From Nanobdellota archaeon (GTDB lineage: Archaea > Nanobdellota > Nanobdellia > Woesearchaeales > JAGLGH01), in assembly GCA_023144115.1 (NCBI GenBank), contig JAGLGH010000200.1, positions 1 to 5,621 on the forward strand: DNA of 5,621 nt, read 5' to 3'. Under the pieces are notes generated by a model. That model was not told the origin of the DNA. It saw only the letters and a list, made by a program, of their open reading frames with translations, and made no database searches. Position 1 is the stretch's first letter. Each line of letters begins with the position of its first letter. The position numbers and the translations under genes are program-made. Below, piece by piece: positions 4,586 through 5,621 of this stretch.

Positions 4586-5434
4586 ATGAAAGACAAAGAC
4601 ATGTTCCTTGGCACAGCATCAAAAAAAGATGGCAAGATAACAATCATTCCTATACCTTATGAAGGCGCATGCTCTGCCCAGAGAGGGACTGCTGATGGTC
4701 CTAAAGCGATAATAAGAGCATCACTAAATCTAGAACTTTATGATGATGAACTGGACAGTGATATGTCAAAGATGGGCATAAGAACACTGCAGGAGATTGA
4801 TCCAGAATCAAGTCCAGAAGAAATGGTTGATGAGATTGAGGCTGTTATTGCAAAAGAACTTCTTAAAGATAACTTTCCTGTGATTATTGGCGGCTGTCAT
4901 ACTGTAACAATAGGGGCTATCAAGGCAATGCGCAAAAGATTTAATAACCTCTCAGTTCTTTCACTGGATGCTCATGCTGACCTGAAGGATAAGTATGATG
5001 GAATAAGATTAAGCCATGCCTGCGTGATGGCAAGAGTCAATGAGCTATGCAGTTCAGTGACAGCAGGAGTCAGGAGTCTTGATAAAAATGAGGTTCAGAC
5101 TATAAGAAATGGTGAGAATCCTGTTTTTTTCGCAAGAGAAATAGTTTCTAAAAAAGACTGGCATGAAAAAGCCATATCTTCGCTTTCTGAGAATCTATAT
5201 ATAACCATTGACCTTGATGTATTTGATCCATCTATCATGGCTTCTACTGGGACGCCTGAGCCAGGAGGGATGCTCTGGTATGAAGTGCTTGCATTCCTGA
5301 AAAAAGTATGCAAAAAAAAGAATGTTATTGGATTTGATATTGTTGAACTTAAGCCCAGAAAAGATGAGTTTAGCTGCGATTTTCTTGCTGCAAAACTAGT
5401 GTATAAGATGATTGGATATTGCAAAGGAAAATAA
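4586..5434 (+). CDS. speB: Agmatinase (ureohydrolase family)
   Basis: A 282-aa cytoplasmic enzyme of the arginase/agmatinase family, expected to hydrolyse agmatine to putrescine and urea with two Mn2+ ions. Metal-binding motifs are intact: H105 in GGCHT, D128, H130 and D132 in SLDAHAD, and D209 and D211 in TIDLDVFDP. The family's conserved active-site His is matched by H144 (RLSHA), and E254 in DIVELKP matches the conserved glutamate. IPIPYEGACSAQRGTADGP (21-39) is the usual N-terminal substrate-loop region. Cys104 replaces the Asp or Glu usual in GG(D/E)H. Length is normal. The ATG is 2 bases after the HAMP stop; GAGGG (4569-4573) 12 bases upstream is a weak ribosome binding site, so coupled translation within one transcript is likely. 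Agmatinase is favoured over arginase because archaeal relatives of this size mostly serve polyamine synthesis; formiminoglutamase or guanidinobutyrase are not excluded. Confidence 0.88.
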   Translation: MKDKDMFLGTASKKDGKITIIPIPYEGACSAQRGTADGPKAIIRASLNLELYDDELDSDMSKMGIRTLQEIDPESSPEEMVDEIEAVIAKELLKDNFPVIIGGCHTVTIGAIKAMRKRFNNLSVLSLDAHADLKDKYDGIRLSHACVMARVNELCSSVTAGVRSLDKNEVQTIRNGENPVFFAREIVSKKDWHEKAISSLSENLYITIDLDVFDPSIMASTGTPEPGGMLWYEVLAFLKKVCKKKNVIGFDIVELKPRKDEFSCDFLAAKLVYKMIGYCKGK

Positions 5435-5442
5435 GAGTTAAA

Positions 5443-5450
5443 TTTTTAAA
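5443..5450 (+). promoter_or_regulatory. TATA box of the decarboxylase gene
   Basis: TTTTTAAA lies in the 38-bp gap after the agmatinase stop, centred 26.5 bases before the ATG at 5473. This suggests a separate leaderless transcript, so the decarboxylase need not be part of the HAMP-agmatinase unit. The same T-run could also help end the upstream transcript. Confidence 0.45.
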
Positions 5451-5472
5451 GTTTGACATATAAAGATATGAT

Positions 5473-5621
5473 ATGAATCCTATCATAAGCATACTGATGC
5501 TTTGCGCAGTTATTATAGCAATGCTAATTATGCTCTTTATCTTATATTTCTACAGGGATCCTAAAAGAGTGATTCCTAAAGGAAATGTAATTGTATCTCC
5601 AGCAGATGGGAAAATAATAGC
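5473..5621 (+). CDS. psd: Phosphatidylserine/archaetidylserine decarboxylase, N-terminal part (runs off the right edge)
   Basis: Forty-nine codons are present before the window ends. Residues about 4-26 form one hydrophobic membrane segment (IISILMLCAVIIAMLIMLFI). It is followed by YFYRDPKRVIPKGNVIVSPADGKII, the near-invariant FFRDPxRxIP...SPADG block of the small Psd-related decarboxylases. These enzymes cut themselves to make a pyruvoyl group and convert serine phospholipid to the ethanolamine form at the membrane; in archaea the substrate would be archaetidylserine. The self-cleavage site lies in the missing C-terminal part, so activity cannot be judged. The ATG at 5473 is chosen because an earlier ATG (5468) meets a stop after two codons and because the TATA spacing fits. 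Confidence 0.88.
   Translation, partial: MNPIISILMLCAVIIAMLIMLFILYFYRDPKRVIPKGNVIVSPADGKII

Noticed and set aside
5095..5424. A 109-aa minus-strand frame inside the agmatinase gene
   Set aside because: It is fully inside the coding sequence of conserved agmatinase motifs and has no promoter.

Overview
The window reads as an AT-rich archaeal chromosome segment. Three things point to Archaea: a TrmB-type transcription regulator, TTTAWATA-like TATA boxes about 26-29 bases before most start codons with no room for a leader, and a probable archaetidylserine/phosphatidylserine decarboxylase. Compact spacing and orphan small proteins would fit a DPANN-type lineage (for example Woesearchaeales-like). 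That placement is an inference and nothing here proves it. No rRNA, tRNA, CRISPR array or intact transposase gene was found.

Layout. (1) 1-906 holds a 5'-partial TrmB-family regulator on the minus strand, divergent from a small probable HotDog-fold protein (FcoT-thioesterase-like). They share an 88-bp promoter region with a near-perfect 23-bp palindrome between the two TATA boxes. (2) 891-1616 encodes a HAD phosphatase on the minus strand, whose 3' end overlaps the HotDog gene by 16 bases. (3) 1763-2965 encodes a 12-helix MFS transporter, divergent from the HAD gene. (4) 2971-3303 encodes an unrecognised 110-aa protein on the minus strand, converging on the MFS gene 5 bases away. (5) 3304-3578 is the largest gene-free stretch (275 bp). 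It holds two strong adjacent inverted-repeat structures (3337-3385 and 3389-3435) and, further right, a spare TATA-like box with small overlapping palindromes. (6) 3579-5434 is a two-gene unit: a membrane receptor with a HAMP domain and coiled coil but no output domain, then an agmatinase two bases downstream. (7) 5473-5621 is the start of a phosphatidylserine decarboxylase-type gene cut by the window edge.

How the parts may work together. The TrmB regulator probably controls itself and the HotDog gene through the central palindrome. The HAMP receptor and agmatinase are probably co-transcribed, an unusual pairing of a signalling protein with polyamine synthesis. Agmatinase would supply putrescine and the decarboxylase would make the ethanolamine lipid headgroup; these two genes look like ordinary housekeeping. 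The most unusual items are the double-hairpin locus (possible remnant or non-autonomous IS200/IS605-type end, or a structured RNA), the outputless receptor and the orphan 110-aa gene. I found no clear, complete novel system.
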